Shown here piece after piece: positions 34,016 through 41,823 of a DNA stretch of 45,975 bases. The stretch lies in the NCBI RefSeq assembly GCF_019733465.1, contig NZ_JACVQL010000081.1:1-45975 (forward strand), given 5' to 3'. This DNA is from Actinotalea ferrariae (GTDB lineage Bacteria > Actinomycetota > Actinomycetes > Actinomycetales > Cellulomonadaceae). Under the pieces are notes generated by a model. It saw only the letters and a program-made list of their open reading frames with translations, searched no databases and had not been told where the DNA came from. Position numbers and translations under genes: made by a program. The stretch's first letter is position 1, and the number at the start of each line of letters is the position of its first letter.

Positions 34016-34141
34016 TGGACGCGGTAGAGTGACGCCGGACTTTCCTGAGCGCCGGGCCGACCGGCAGCCGTCGGCTGCCTGAACGCGTCGGTCCAGCGCC
34101 CTTCCGACCACACGCACGACCGATCACAGCTGCGAGGACAC

Positions 34142-34240
34142 GTGGGCTCCGTCATCAAGAAGCGCCGCAAGCGCATGGCCAAGAAGAAGCACCGCAAGCT
34201 GCTGCGCAAGACGCGCCACCAGCGCCGCAACAAGAAGTGA
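34142..34240 (+). CDS. Small ribosomal subunit protein bS22 (AURKAIP1/COX24-like)
   Basis: 32 residues from a GTG start: GSVIKKRRKRMAKKKHRK then LLRKTRHQRRNKK. This is the tiny, extremely basic 30S protein first seen on mycobacterial ribosomes. It is near-identical to the mycobacterial sequence in its first half. GCGAGGAC before the GTG acts as ribosome site. Too short for most gene finders. Confidence 0.93.
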   Translation: MGSVIKKRRKRMAKKKHRKLLRKTRHQRRNKK

Positions 34241-34322
34241 CGTGCGCGCCCCCCGGGGCGCGGCACGGCACGGTGCGCTTCGCGGTGCACCACGAGGTGT
34301 GCAGCACAGCGAGACGTTCATG

Positions 34323-34360
34323 ACGACGACGGGTCCGGCTCCGGCCGGGCCCGTCGTCGT
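34323..34360 (+). terminator. Terminator after bS22
   Basis: ACGACGACGGG (34323-34333) pairs with CCCGTCGTCGT (34350-34360), with an inner CCGG/CCGG extension. It lies 80 bp after the bS22 stop. Confidence 0.65.
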
Positions 34361-34407
34361 GTCGTACGGGGCCAGTCACAGCTGCGGACAGGCCCTGCCG
34401 GGACGGT

Positions 34408-34421
34408 CTACAACGATGTAG
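34408..34421. promoter_or_regulatory. Operator for the arabinan-locus LacI repressor (autoregulatory)
   Basis: CTACA-ACGA-TGTAG: perfect 5-bp arms around a 4-bp centre, 65 bp before the LacI start at 34486. The same core TACAACGATGTA recurs at 35634-35645. Confidence 0.7.
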
Positions 34422-34485
34422 CCTGTGGCCCGCATCCGCCCGTGGGGGCGGGCGCGGGCGGGAGCCCGGGCAGGAGGCAGAGGCC

Positions 34486-35499
34486 ATGGCCGCGACCATG
34501 AACGACGTCGCGCAGCGCGCCGGGGTCTCCGTCAAGACCGTCTCGAACGTCGTCAACGGCTACCCGCACATCCGCGAGACGACCCGCGCGCGGGTGCTCG
34601 CCGCGATCGAGGAGCTCGACTACCAGCTCAACGTCGCGGCGCGGAACCTGCGCACCGGGCGCACCGGGATCATCGCGCTCGCGGTGCCCGAGCTGAGCCT
34701 GCCGTACTTCGCCGAGCTCGCGGACTCGGTGATCCAGGCCGCGGACGCGCAGGGGCTGACGGTGCTGATCGAGCAGACCGGAAGCCGGCGCGAGCGCGAG
34801 CTCGAGGTGCTCTCGGGGGCGCGCCGGCACCTGACCGACGGCCTGCTGTTCAGCCCGCTCGCGCTCGGCGACGGCGACGAGCAGCTGCTCGACGTCGACT
34901 TCCCGATGGTCCTCCTCGGCGAGCGGCTGTTCCCCGACACCGTCGACCACGTGACGATGCAGAACGTCGAGGGTGCGCGTGCGGCGACCGAGCACCTGCT
35001 GGGTCTCGGCCGGCGGCGCGTCGCCGTCGTCGGCGTCCACCCGGGTGAGGTCGTGGGCTCGGCCGGGCTGCGCCTGACCGGCTACCGACAGGCGCTCGAG
35101 GCGGCCGGCGTGCCGTGGGACGAGTCGCTGCTCGGCGAGGCAGGGCTCTGGCACCGCTCGACGGGCGCCTCGGCGATGGCGCACCTGCTCGACTCGGGCG
35201 CCGCGCCCGACGCCGTCTTCGCGATGAACGACGCGATGGCTCTCGGAGTGCTCCACGAGCTGCAGGTCCGCGGGATCCGCGTGCCCGACGACGTCGCGGT
35301 CATCGGCTTCGACGCCGTCGACGAGGGCGAGTACTCGAACCCGTCGCTGACGACGGTCGACCCCGGGCGCGAGCAGATCGCCGAGACCGCCGTGCGCCTG
35401 CTGGTCGAGCAGATCGCCGACAAGCGCGGCACCCACCGTCCGCGCCGCGTCTACGCCGACTTCCGCATCCTCGAGCGCCGCTCCACCCTCCCGGCCTGA
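34486..35499 (+). CDS. LacI-family repressor of the arabinan/oligosaccharide locus
   Basis: 337 residues. HTH MNDVAQRAGVSVKTVSNVVNGYPHIRETTRARVLAAIEELDYQLNVAARNLRTGRTG; the recognition helix (SVKTVSNV) differs from those of the two other LacI proteins, which agrees with a different operator. The sensor domain includes VVGVHPGEVVGSAGLRLTGYRQALEAAGVPWDE, FAMNDAMALGVLHELQVRGIRVPDDVAVIGFDAVDEGEYSNPSLTTVDPGREQIAETAV. Preceded by a palindrome (34408-34421) that also occurs before the transporter operon. Thus it likely represses itself and the genes 35761-41775, with an arabino-oligosaccharide or arabinose as inducer. Confidence 0.9.
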   Translation: MAATMNDVAQRAGVSVKTVSNVVNGYPHIRETTRARVLAAIEELDYQLNVAARNLRTGRTGIIALAVPELSLPYFAELADSVIQAADAQGLTVLIEQTGSRRERELEVLSGARRHLTDGLLFSPLALGDGDEQLLDVDFPMVLLGERLFPDTVDHVTMQNVEGARAATEHLLGLGRRRVAVVGVHPGEVVGSAGLRLTGYRQALEAAGVPWDESLLGEAGLWHRSTGASAMAHLLDSGAAPDAVFAMNDAMALGVLHELQVRGIRVPDDVAVIGFDAVDEGEYSNPSLTTVDPGREQIAETAVRLLVEQIADKRGTHRPRRVYADFRILERRSTLPA

Positions 35500-35541
35500 C
35501 CCCCGGCTGCGCCGCCGTCGACGGGCGCCGGGGATCATCCC

Positions 35542-35557
35542 ATGTGAGCGATAACAT
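35542..35557. promoter_or_regulatory. LacI-type (arabinose) operator before the arabinan operon
   Basis: ATGTGAGC-GATAACAT, the fourth copy of the operator also seen at 10595, 16413 and 22539. It lies 219 bp upstream of the binding-protein start. Confidence 0.7.
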
Positions 35558-35625
35558 CCGTGACCGTTCCGTGACACGGCCAGCGCTTGACCTCACCCGC
35601 ATCCCGGGTCCATGGTTCTCTTCAT

Positions 35626-35646
35626 CGATGTAGTACAACGATGTAG
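35626..35646. promoter_or_regulatory. Double site for the arabinan-locus LacI repressor
   Basis: Direct repeat CGATGTAG at 35626-35633 and 35639-35646. The second forms, with preceding bases, the palindromic core TACAACGATGTA (35634-35645) shared with the site at 34408. TTGACC at 35587-35592 may be the -35 box upstream. Confidence 0.65.
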
Positions 35647-35760
35647 ATCGGTCGCCGGGCACCACCGAGGCGGTCCGACGGCGGCGTGAGCCGGTGCATC
35701 GGAGGAGGACCTGCAACGACCCGCGGCACGAGCCCGGGAACCGGATCAAGGAGGATTCGC

Positions 35761-37179
35761 ATGCGCAGCATCCGTGGGCAGCGGCGACGCCGCTGGCTCG
35801 CCGCCGGGATCGGGGCCGCCGTGGCGGTCACCGGCCTGACCGCCTGCTCGGGCGGGGGCGGGACGACCGAGGGCGCCGAGGGCGCCGAGGGTGGCGAGAC
35901 GGCCGAGGGTGACGCCAGCGGTGGCGGCGAGGCGGGGTGCACCAACCAGATCAAGGTGCCCGACGCCGAGCAGGTCACCGTGTGGGCCTGGTACCCGGCC
36001 TTCGAGAGCGTCGTCGACCTCTTCAACGAGAGCCACGAGGACATCCAGATCTGCTGGAGCAACGCCGGCCAGGGCAACGACGAGTACACGAAGTTCAGCA
36101 CCACGATCGAGGCCGGCAGCGGCGCCCCGGACGTGATCATGCTCGAGACCGAGGTGCTCCCGAGCTTCATCATCCGCGACGCGCTCGTCGACCTGAACGA
36201 GTACGGCGCCGACGAGGTCAAGGACAACTACAGCGAGGGCGTCTGGGAGGACCACAGCGCCCAGGGCGGCGTCTACGCGATCCCGGTCGACGGCGGCCCG
36301 ATGGGCATGCTCTACCGCGAGGACCTCTTCCAGGCCGCGGGCATCACGGCCCCGCCCACCACGTGGGACGAGTTCGCCGCCGCCGCGCAGCAGCTCAAGG
36401 ACTCGGGCAGCGAGGCGGTCATGGCCGACTTCCCGACCAACGGCCGGGCGTTCCTCCAGGCGCTCTTCGCGCAGGCGGGGTCGGAGCCCTACGTCTTCGA
36501 CCCGGACAACCCGACCGAGGTCGAGATCAACCTCGACGACGAGGGCACCAAGAAGGTCGTCGACTACTGGTTCGACCTCGTCGACAAGGGCCTCGTCGGC
36601 ACCGACGACGCGTTCACGACCGACTACAACACCAAGCTGGTCGACGGCTCCTACGCGACCTATCTCGCGGCGGCCTGGGGGCCGGGCTACCTCTCGGGCC
36701 TCGAGGGTGCGGACCCCGACGCCGTGTGGCGCGCCGCCCCGCTCCCGCAGTGGGACGCGGCGGACCCGGTCCAGGTGAACTGGGGCGGCTCGGCCTTCGC
36801 CGTGACGTCGCAGTCGGACAACCCCGAGGCGGCCGCCGTCGTCGCCAAGGAGATCTTCGGCACCGAGGAGGCCTGGAAGATCGGCATCGAGGAGGGCGCC
36901 CTGTTCCCGCTGTGGCTCCCGATCCTCGAGTCGGACTACTTCCGCGACCTCGAGTACCCGTTCTTCGGCGGGCAGAAGATCAACCAGGACGTGTTCATGG
37001 AGGCCGCCGCGGGCTACGAGGGCTTCACGTTCAGCCCGTTCCAGAACTTCGCCTACGACAAGCTCACGGAGCAGATGTTCGCGGCGCTCCAGGGTGAGAA
37101 GGAGCCCGAGCAGGCGGTCGACGACCTCCACCAGCAGGTCGTCGACTACGCCACCAGCCAGGGCTTCACCGTCAACTGA
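35761..37179 (+). CDS. Extracellular sugar/oligosaccharide-binding lipoprotein
   Basis: 472 residues from the ATG at 35761 (AAGGAGG upstream). Lipobox LTAC (Cys29), an acidic Gly/Ala/Glu linker to about 58, then a family-1 solute-binding domain: VTVWAWYPAFESVVDLFNESHEDIQICWSNAGQGNDEYTKFSTTIEAGSGAPDVIMLETEVLPSFI, PVDGGPMGMLYREDLFQAAGI, YLAAAWGPGYLSGL, NWGGSAFAVTSQSDNPEAA. It belongs to the group that captures oligosaccharides for MalFG-type transporters; such systems lack their own ATPase and borrow a shared one (MsmK/MsiK type). Arabino-oligosaccharides are the likely cargo given the GH51 and GH43 genes downstream. Two hairpins separate it from the permeases. Confidence 0.92.
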   Translation: MRSIRGQRRRRWLAAGIGAAVAVTGLTACSGGGGTTEGAEGAEGGETAEGDASGGGEAGCTNQIKVPDAEQVTVWAWYPAFESVVDLFNESHEDIQICWSNAGQGNDEYTKFSTTIEAGSGAPDVIMLETEVLPSFIIRDALVDLNEYGADEVKDNYSEGVWEDHSAQGGVYAIPVDGGPMGMLYREDLFQAAGITAPPTTWDEFAAAAQQLKDSGSEAVMADFPTNGRAFLQALFAQAGSEPYVFDPDNPTEVEINLDDEGTKKVVDYWFDLVDKGLVGTDDAFTTDYNTKLVDGSYATYLAAAWGPGYLSGLEGADPDAVWRAAPLPQWDAADPVQVNWGGSAFAVTSQSDNPEAAAVVAKEIFGTEEAWKIGIEEGALFPLWLPILESDYFRDLEYPFFGGQKINQDVFMEAAAGYEGFTFSPFQNFAYDKLTEQMFAALQGEKEPEQAVDDLHQQVVDYATSQGFTVN

Positions 37180-37189
37180 CGCCCCAGGA

Positions 37190-37213
37190 CCGGCCGGACC
37201 CGTGTCCGGCCGG
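37190..37213 (+). terminator. First hairpin after the binding-protein gene
   Basis: CCGGCCGGAC / GTCCGGCCGG with a CCGT loop, 10 bp after the stop. Confidence 0.65.
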
Positions 37214-37232
37214 CCCACCGGTCAGGCCCAGC

Positions 37233-37265
37233 CCGGTCCGGTCCCGCCTCGCGGGACCGGACCGG
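37233..37265 (+). terminator. Second hairpin before the permease gene
   Basis: Perfect 15-bp arms CCGGTCCGGTCCCGC / GCGGGACCGGACCGG with a CTC loop. The pair of hairpins in mid-operon probably lowers read-through into the permeases. Confidence 0.7.
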
Positions 37266-37282
37266 CCGCCGAAGGAGTCACC

Positions 37283-38245
37283 ATGTCCCAGACCCTCAGC
37301 GTCGAGGGCGCCGCACCGCCGGCCCGCCCGACGACGCCCGCACCTCGGCGACGCAACGCGCCGGGCGGTGTCGCCCGCGCCCGTCAGCGCTTCGGCTGGC
37401 TGTTCGTCGCCCCGTTCCTCGTCGTCTTCGTGACGTTCCTCATCGTGCCGCTCGTCTACGCGTTCTGGATGAGCCTGCACACCAAGACGCTCGCGCTCGG
37501 GGAGCGGTTCACCGGGTTCGACAACTACGCCCAGGCGTTCAGCGACCCGCAGTTCCTGCAGGGTGTCGGCTTCGTGATCCGCTTCTCGCTCGTGCTCATC
37601 CCCGTGCAGATGCTCGTGTCGCTCGCCGTCGCGCTCGTGCTCGACGCGCTCACCGACCGCCTGGCCAAGTTCGCCCGGCTCATGATCTTCGTGCCGTACG
37701 CGATCCCGGTCGTCATCGGCGCCATGATGTGGGGCTTCCTCTACAGCCCGCGCTTCGGCCCGATGGCGGACATCTTCGGCCTCGTCGGCCTCGACGCCCC
37801 GGTGATGCTGAGCCCGGACAACGTCTTCGCGGGCCTGCTCAACGTCGTGACGTGGCAGTGGGCCGGCTACTACATGATCATCATCTACGCGGCGCTGCGC
37901 GGCATCGACCCGTCGATCTACGAGGCGGCACGGATCGACGGCGCGACGAACACCCAGATCGCGCTCCGGATCAAGGTGCCGATGATCTCCTCGGCCCTCG
38001 TCCTCATCCTCGTCTTCGCCCTGATCGGGACGCTGCAGTTCTTCACCGAGCCGCAGATCCTCCGGTCGGTCGCGGCCGGGTCGATCGACGCCGCCTTCAC
38101 CCCGAACCTCTACGCGTTCACGCTCGCGTTCTCGTACTCGCAGTTCAACTACGCGTCCGCGATCTCGTTCGCGCTCGGCGTCGTGGTGTTCGCCGGGTCC
38201 TACCTGTTCCTGTTCCTGACCCGCAAGAAGAGCGGACTGAGCTGA
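37283..38245 (+). CDS. Carbohydrate ABC importer permease, MalF type
   Basis: 320 residues from the ATG at 37283 (GAAGGAG upstream). Six membrane segments, the first at about 38-58 (GWLFVAPFLVVFVTFLIVPLVYAFWMSL). The EAA loop that contacts the ATPase is EAARIDGATNTQIALRIKVPMISSALVLILVF. N-terminal ~35 residues are Pro/Ala/Arg-rich and cytoplasmic. Its stop overlaps the next start by one base (TGATG). Confidence 0.93.
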   Translation: MSQTLSVEGAAPPARPTTPAPRRRNAPGGVARARQRFGWLFVAPFLVVFVTFLIVPLVYAFWMSLHTKTLALGERFTGFDNYAQAFSDPQFLQGVGFVIRFSLVLIPVQMLVSLAVALVLDALTDRLAKFARLMIFVPYAIPVVIGAMMWGFLYSPRFGPMADIFGLVGLDAPVMLSPDNVFAGLLNVVTWQWAGYYMIIIYAALRGIDPSIYEAARIDGATNTQIALRIKVPMISSALVLILVFALIGTLQFFTEPQILRSVAAGSIDAAFTPNLYAFTLAFSYSQFNYASAISFALGVVVFAGSYLFLFLTRKKSGLS

Positions 38246-39171
38246 TGGCACTCAACGTCGCGGAAGTCGCACCCGAGACGGTGCGCCAGGCCCCCACCCG
38301 CCGCCGGCGCGCGGGCGGTCCCGGTGCGCGCCGGCCCGTGCTGGCCCACACCTTCCTCGTCCTCCTCGTCCTGTACTTCGCGCTGCCGCTGTGGTGGCTC
38401 GTCGTCGGCAGCACGAAGAACATCAACGGCCTGTTCGCGGGCAGCGGCGGGCCGCTGTGGTTCGACGACGAGTTCCACCTGTTCGACAACGTCGCGCAGC
38501 TGTTCACGCAGGGCGGCGGCCTCTACTGGCGCTGGCTCGGCAACTCGTTCCTCTACGCGTTCTCGGGCGGCATCGGCGCCACCGTCCTGTCGATCCTCGC
38601 GGGCTACGGGTTCGCCAAGTACCGGTTCCGCGGGCGCAACCTGCTGTTCGCGGCCGTGCTCGGCTCGGTGATGGTGCCCATGACGGCGCTCGTGATCCCG
38701 ACCTTCATGCTGCTCGCCCAGATGGAGCTCACCAACACGATCTGGGCGGTCATCCTGCCGTCGCTGCTGAGCCCGTTCGGCGTCTACCTCATGCGCGTCT
38801 ACACGCAGGAGGCGGTTCCCGACGAGCTGCTCGACGCCGCGCGCGTCGACGGCGCGGGGGACCTGCGGACGTTCTTCAACGTCGCGCTGCCGCTGCTGCG
38901 GCCGGCGATCGTCACGGTGCTGCTGCTCTCGACCGTCGCGACCTGGAACAACTACTTCCTACCGCTCGCGGTGCTCTCGGACACCCGGCTGCTGCCGGTC
39001 ACCGTGGGCCTCGGCCAGTGGCAGGCGCAGTCCCAGTCCGGCGCCGCGGGGTCCCAGCTCTGGAACCTCGTCGTGACCGGCGCGCTCATCTCGATCATCC
39101 CGCTGATCATCTCGTTCCTGTCCCTGCAGAAGTACTGGCAGGGGGGCCTGTCCCTCGGCAGCCTCAAGTGA
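38245..39171 (+). CDS. Carbohydrate ABC importer permease, MalG type
   Basis: 308 residues. Six membrane segments from about 36 (LAHTFLVLLVLYFALPLWWLVVGSTKN). The EAA loop is DELLDAARVDGAGDLRTFFNVALPLLRPAIVTVLLL. The C-terminus SLQKYWQGGLSLGSLK is typical of MalG-type proteins (often ending ...GLTAGAVKG). It forms a heterodimer with the preceding permease. No ATPase gene is in the operon. Confidence 0.93.
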   Translation: MALNVAEVAPETVRQAPTRRRRAGGPGARRPVLAHTFLVLLVLYFALPLWWLVVGSTKNINGLFAGSGGPLWFDDEFHLFDNVAQLFTQGGGLYWRWLGNSFLYAFSGGIGATVLSILAGYGFAKYRFRGRNLLFAAVLGSVMVPMTALVIPTFMLLAQMELTNTIWAVILPSLLSPFGVYLMRVYTQEAVPDELLDAARVDGAGDLRTFFNVALPLLRPAIVTVLLLSTVATWNNYFLPLAVLSDTRLLPVTVGLGQWQAQSQSGAAGSQLWNLVVTGALISIIPLIISFLSLQKYWQGGLSLGSLK

Positions 39172-39217
39172 CACCGCACGCACCAGCACCACGAGCCACA
39201 GCCCTGCAAGGAGAAGC

Positions 39218-40729
39218 ATGCGCACCGCGTCCCTGACCCTCGACCCTGCCTTCACGGTCTCGCCCGTGCACCGGCGCACGTTCGGCAGCTTCGTCGAGCA
39301 CCTCGGGCGGTGCGTCTACACCGGCATCCACGACCCCGAGCACCCGACCGCGGACGAGGACGGCTTCCGCAAGGACGTCATCGAGCTCACGGCCGAGCTC
39401 GGCGTCAGCACGGTGCGCTACCCGGGCGGCAACTTCGTCTCCGGCTACCGGTGGGAGGACGGCATCGGGCCGGTCGACCAGCGGCCCGCGCGGCTGGACC
39501 TCGCCTGGCACTCGACCGAGCCGAACACGGTCGGCGTCGACGAGTTCATGCGCTGGACCCGCCGGGCCGGCGTCGAGCCGATGATGGCGGTGAACCTCGG
39601 CACGCGCGGCGTGCAGGAGGCGCTCGACCTCCTCGAGTACTGCAACGTCGAGGGCGGCACCTACTGGTCCGACCTGCGCCGCGCGAACGGGACCGAGGCG
39701 CCCCACGACGTGCGCATGTGGTGCCTGGGCAACGAGATGGACGGGCCCTGGCAGATCGGCCACAAGACGGCGCACGAGTACGGCCGCCTCGCGGCGGAGA
39801 CGGCGCGCGCCATGCGGATGATCGACCCGCGCCTCGAGCTCGTCGCGTGCGGAAGCTCGAGCTCGGCGATGCCGACCTTCGGGGAGTGGGAGGCCACGGT
39901 CCTGGCGGAGACGTACGAGTTCGTCGACTTCGTCTCGGCGCACGCCTACTACTTCGAGACCGACGGCGACCTGGCGAGCTTCCTCGGCTCGGCCATCAAC
40001 ATGGACCACTTCATCGAGGACGTCGTCGCGACCGCCGACGCGGTGCGCGCCGCCAAGGGCCTGAGCAAGCGGATCCACATCTCGTTCGACGAGTGGAACG
40101 TCTGGTACCAGCACGCGACGCCGTCCGTGCCGCCGAAGGACTCGTGGCCGGTGGCGCCCGTGCTGCTCGAGGACCACTACAACGTGGCCGACGCCGTCGT
40201 CGTCGGGAACCTGCTCATCTCGCTCCTGCGGCACAGCGACCGCGTGCAGGCCGCGAGCCTCGCGCAGCTCGTCAACGTCATCGCGCCGATCATGACCGAG
40301 CCCGGCGGGCGCATCTGGCGGCAGACGACCTTCCACCCGTTCGCGCTGACGTCGAAGCACGCCGTCGGCGAGGTGCTGCGGGTGGAGCTCGCGACGCCGG
40401 CGCACGACACGGCGAAGTTCGGCGAGACGCCGCTGGTCGACGCGGTCGCGACCCACGACGCCGAGACGGGTGCGCTCGCCGTCTTCGCGGTCAACCGCTC
40501 GCTCACGGAGCCGCTCGTGGTCGCGGTCGACACGCGCGCCTTCGGCGGCGCCGAGGTCGTCGAGGCCGTGACCCTCGCCAACCCGGAGGACCCGTACGCC
40601 CGCTCGACGGTCGACGACGACGCCTCGCTCGCCCCGCGCGAGAACGCGACGGCCCGTCGGGACGGCGACGTCGTGCACGTCGAGCTGCCGCCCGTCTCGT
40701 GGACGATGCTCCGGCTGGCCACGCGATGA
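39218..40729 (+). CDS. abfA: Alpha-L-arabinofuranosidase, GH51
   Basis: 503 residues, no signal peptide, so cytoplasmic. Retaining enzyme that releases terminal L-arabinofuranose from short arabino-oligosaccharides. TIM-barrel with catalytic acid/base Glu173 in CLGNEMDGPW and nucleophile Glu292 in HISFDEWNVWY; both GH51 motifs are intact. VHRRTFGSFVEHLGRCVYTGIHDP and STVRYPGGNFVSGYRWEDGIGP are further hallmarks. A C-terminal beta-domain runs from about 390 to the end. It would act on oligomers imported by the preceding transporter and feed AraA. RBS AAGGAGAAG; overlaps the GH43 gene by 4 bp (ATGA). Confidence 0.97.
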   Translation: MRTASLTLDPAFTVSPVHRRTFGSFVEHLGRCVYTGIHDPEHPTADEDGFRKDVIELTAELGVSTVRYPGGNFVSGYRWEDGIGPVDQRPARLDLAWHSTEPNTVGVDEFMRWTRRAGVEPMMAVNLGTRGVQEALDLLEYCNVEGGTYWSDLRRANGTEAPHDVRMWCLGNEMDGPWQIGHKTAHEYGRLAAETARAMRMIDPRLELVACGSSSSAMPTFGEWEATVLAETYEFVDFVSAHAYYFETDGDLASFLGSAINMDHFIEDVVATADAVRAAKGLSKRIHISFDEWNVWYQHATPSVPPKDSWPVAPVLLEDHYNVADAVVVGNLLISLLRHSDRVQAASLAQLVNVIAPIMTEPGGRIWRQTTFHPFALTSKHAVGEVLRVELATPAHDTAKFGETPLVDAVATHDAETGALAVFAVNRSLTEPLVVAVDTRAFGGAEVVEAVTLANPEDPYARSTVDDDASLAPRENATARRDGDVVHVELPPVSWTMLRLATR

Positions 40730-41775
40730 CCGTGCGGCCGCCCCGGCCCCTCCTCGCCGGGGCGGCCGTCGTCGCCGTCGTCGCCCTGGCCGCGTGCTCC
40801 GCGTCGGGCTCGGAGGCGGGCTCGCAGGCGGGCTCCGCAGCGACGTCCGCGACGGCCCTCGACCTCGGCGGCGACCTGAGGACGCACGACCCGGCGCTCG
40901 TCGCGGGGGAGGAGGGTGAGCCCTGGTACGTGTTCTCCACGGGCGACGAGCGCGAGGGCGGTGGGTCGGTCCAGATCCGCACCTCGCCTGACGGCCACGA
41001 GTGGACGTACGCCGGCACGGTCTGGGATGCCGACGACGCCCCCGCGTGGGTGGCCGACGTCGTCCCGGGCGTGAAGAACTACTGGGCGCCCGAGGTCTAC
41101 GAGCACGACGGCACGTACTACCTGTACTGGTCGGCGTCGACGTTCGGCAGCAACACCTCCGTCATCGGCCTGCACACGAACACGACGCTCGACCCGGAGG
41201 ACCCCGACTACGCGTGGGTCGACCGCGGCCCCGTCGTGGCGACGACCTCCGGCGACGACCACAACGCGATCGACCCGGGCATCGTCGAGGACGCGGACGG
41301 AACGCCGTGGATGGCGTTCGGCTCGTTCTGGAGCGGCATCCGGATGGTCGAGCTCGAGTGGCCGTCCGGCCTGCGTGCCGACCCGGAGGCCGAGCCGCTG
41401 CGGATCGCCGACCGCGGCGCACCGCCGAACGCGATCGAAGCGCCGTACGTCGTGCCGCGCGACGGCTGGTACTACCTGTTCGTCTCGAAGGACGGGTGCT
41501 GCAAGGGCGTCGCGAGCACGTACCGGATCGTCGTCGGGCGCTCGCGCGACGTGACGGGCCCGTACGAGGACGCCGAGGGCCGGTCGATGCTCGAGGACGG
41601 CGGCACGGCGGTGTTCGCCACGAACGGGCCGATGATCGGCCCGGGCGGGCAGTCGGTCTCGCGCGACCACCTGGCGTTCCACTTCTACGACGAGCGGCTC
41701 GGCGGGGAGTTCCAGCTCGCGATCCGCGAGCTCGCGTGGGTGGACGGCTGGCCCGTCGCGACGACGTCGGGCTGA
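40726..41775 (+). CDS. Extracellular arabinan endo-1,5-alpha-L-arabinosidase lipoprotein, GH43
   Basis: 349 residues. Lipobox LAAC (Cys24) and an Ala/Ser-rich spacer anchor it outside the membrane. Five-bladed propeller of family 43: the three catalytic acids are visible as Asp55 (THDPAL), Asp183 (AIDPGI) and Glu238 (NAIEAPYV). The features WAPEVYEHDGTYYLYWSAS, WMAFGSFWSGIRMVEL and FVSKDGCCKGVASTYRIVVGRS are typical of arabinanases. Substrate is probably the 1,5-arabinan backbone. It is translationally coupled to the GH51 gene, so one transcript makes the outside and the inside enzyme. Divergence to exo-activity or xylosidase cannot be excluded, but CCKG and the length favour arabinanase. Confidence 0.93.
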   Translation: MTVRPPRPLLAGAAVVAVVALAACSASGSEAGSQAGSAATSATALDLGGDLRTHDPALVAGEEGEPWYVFSTGDEREGGGSVQIRTSPDGHEWTYAGTVWDADDAPAWVADVVPGVKNYWAPEVYEHDGTYYLYWSASTFGSNTSVIGLHTNTTLDPEDPDYAWVDRGPVVATTSGDDHNAIDPGIVEDADGTPWMAFGSFWSGIRMVELEWPSGLRADPEAEPLRIADRGAPPNAIEAPYVVPRDGWYYLFVSKDGCCKGVASTYRIVVGRSRDVTGPYEDAEGRSMLEDGGTAVFATNGPMIGPGGQSVSRDHLAFHFYDERLGGEFQLAIRELAWVDGWPVATTSG

Positions 41776-41823
41776 GGTGGCGCGGCGCCCAGACCGCCCA
41801 GCCCGTTCGGCCCGTTCGGCCCG

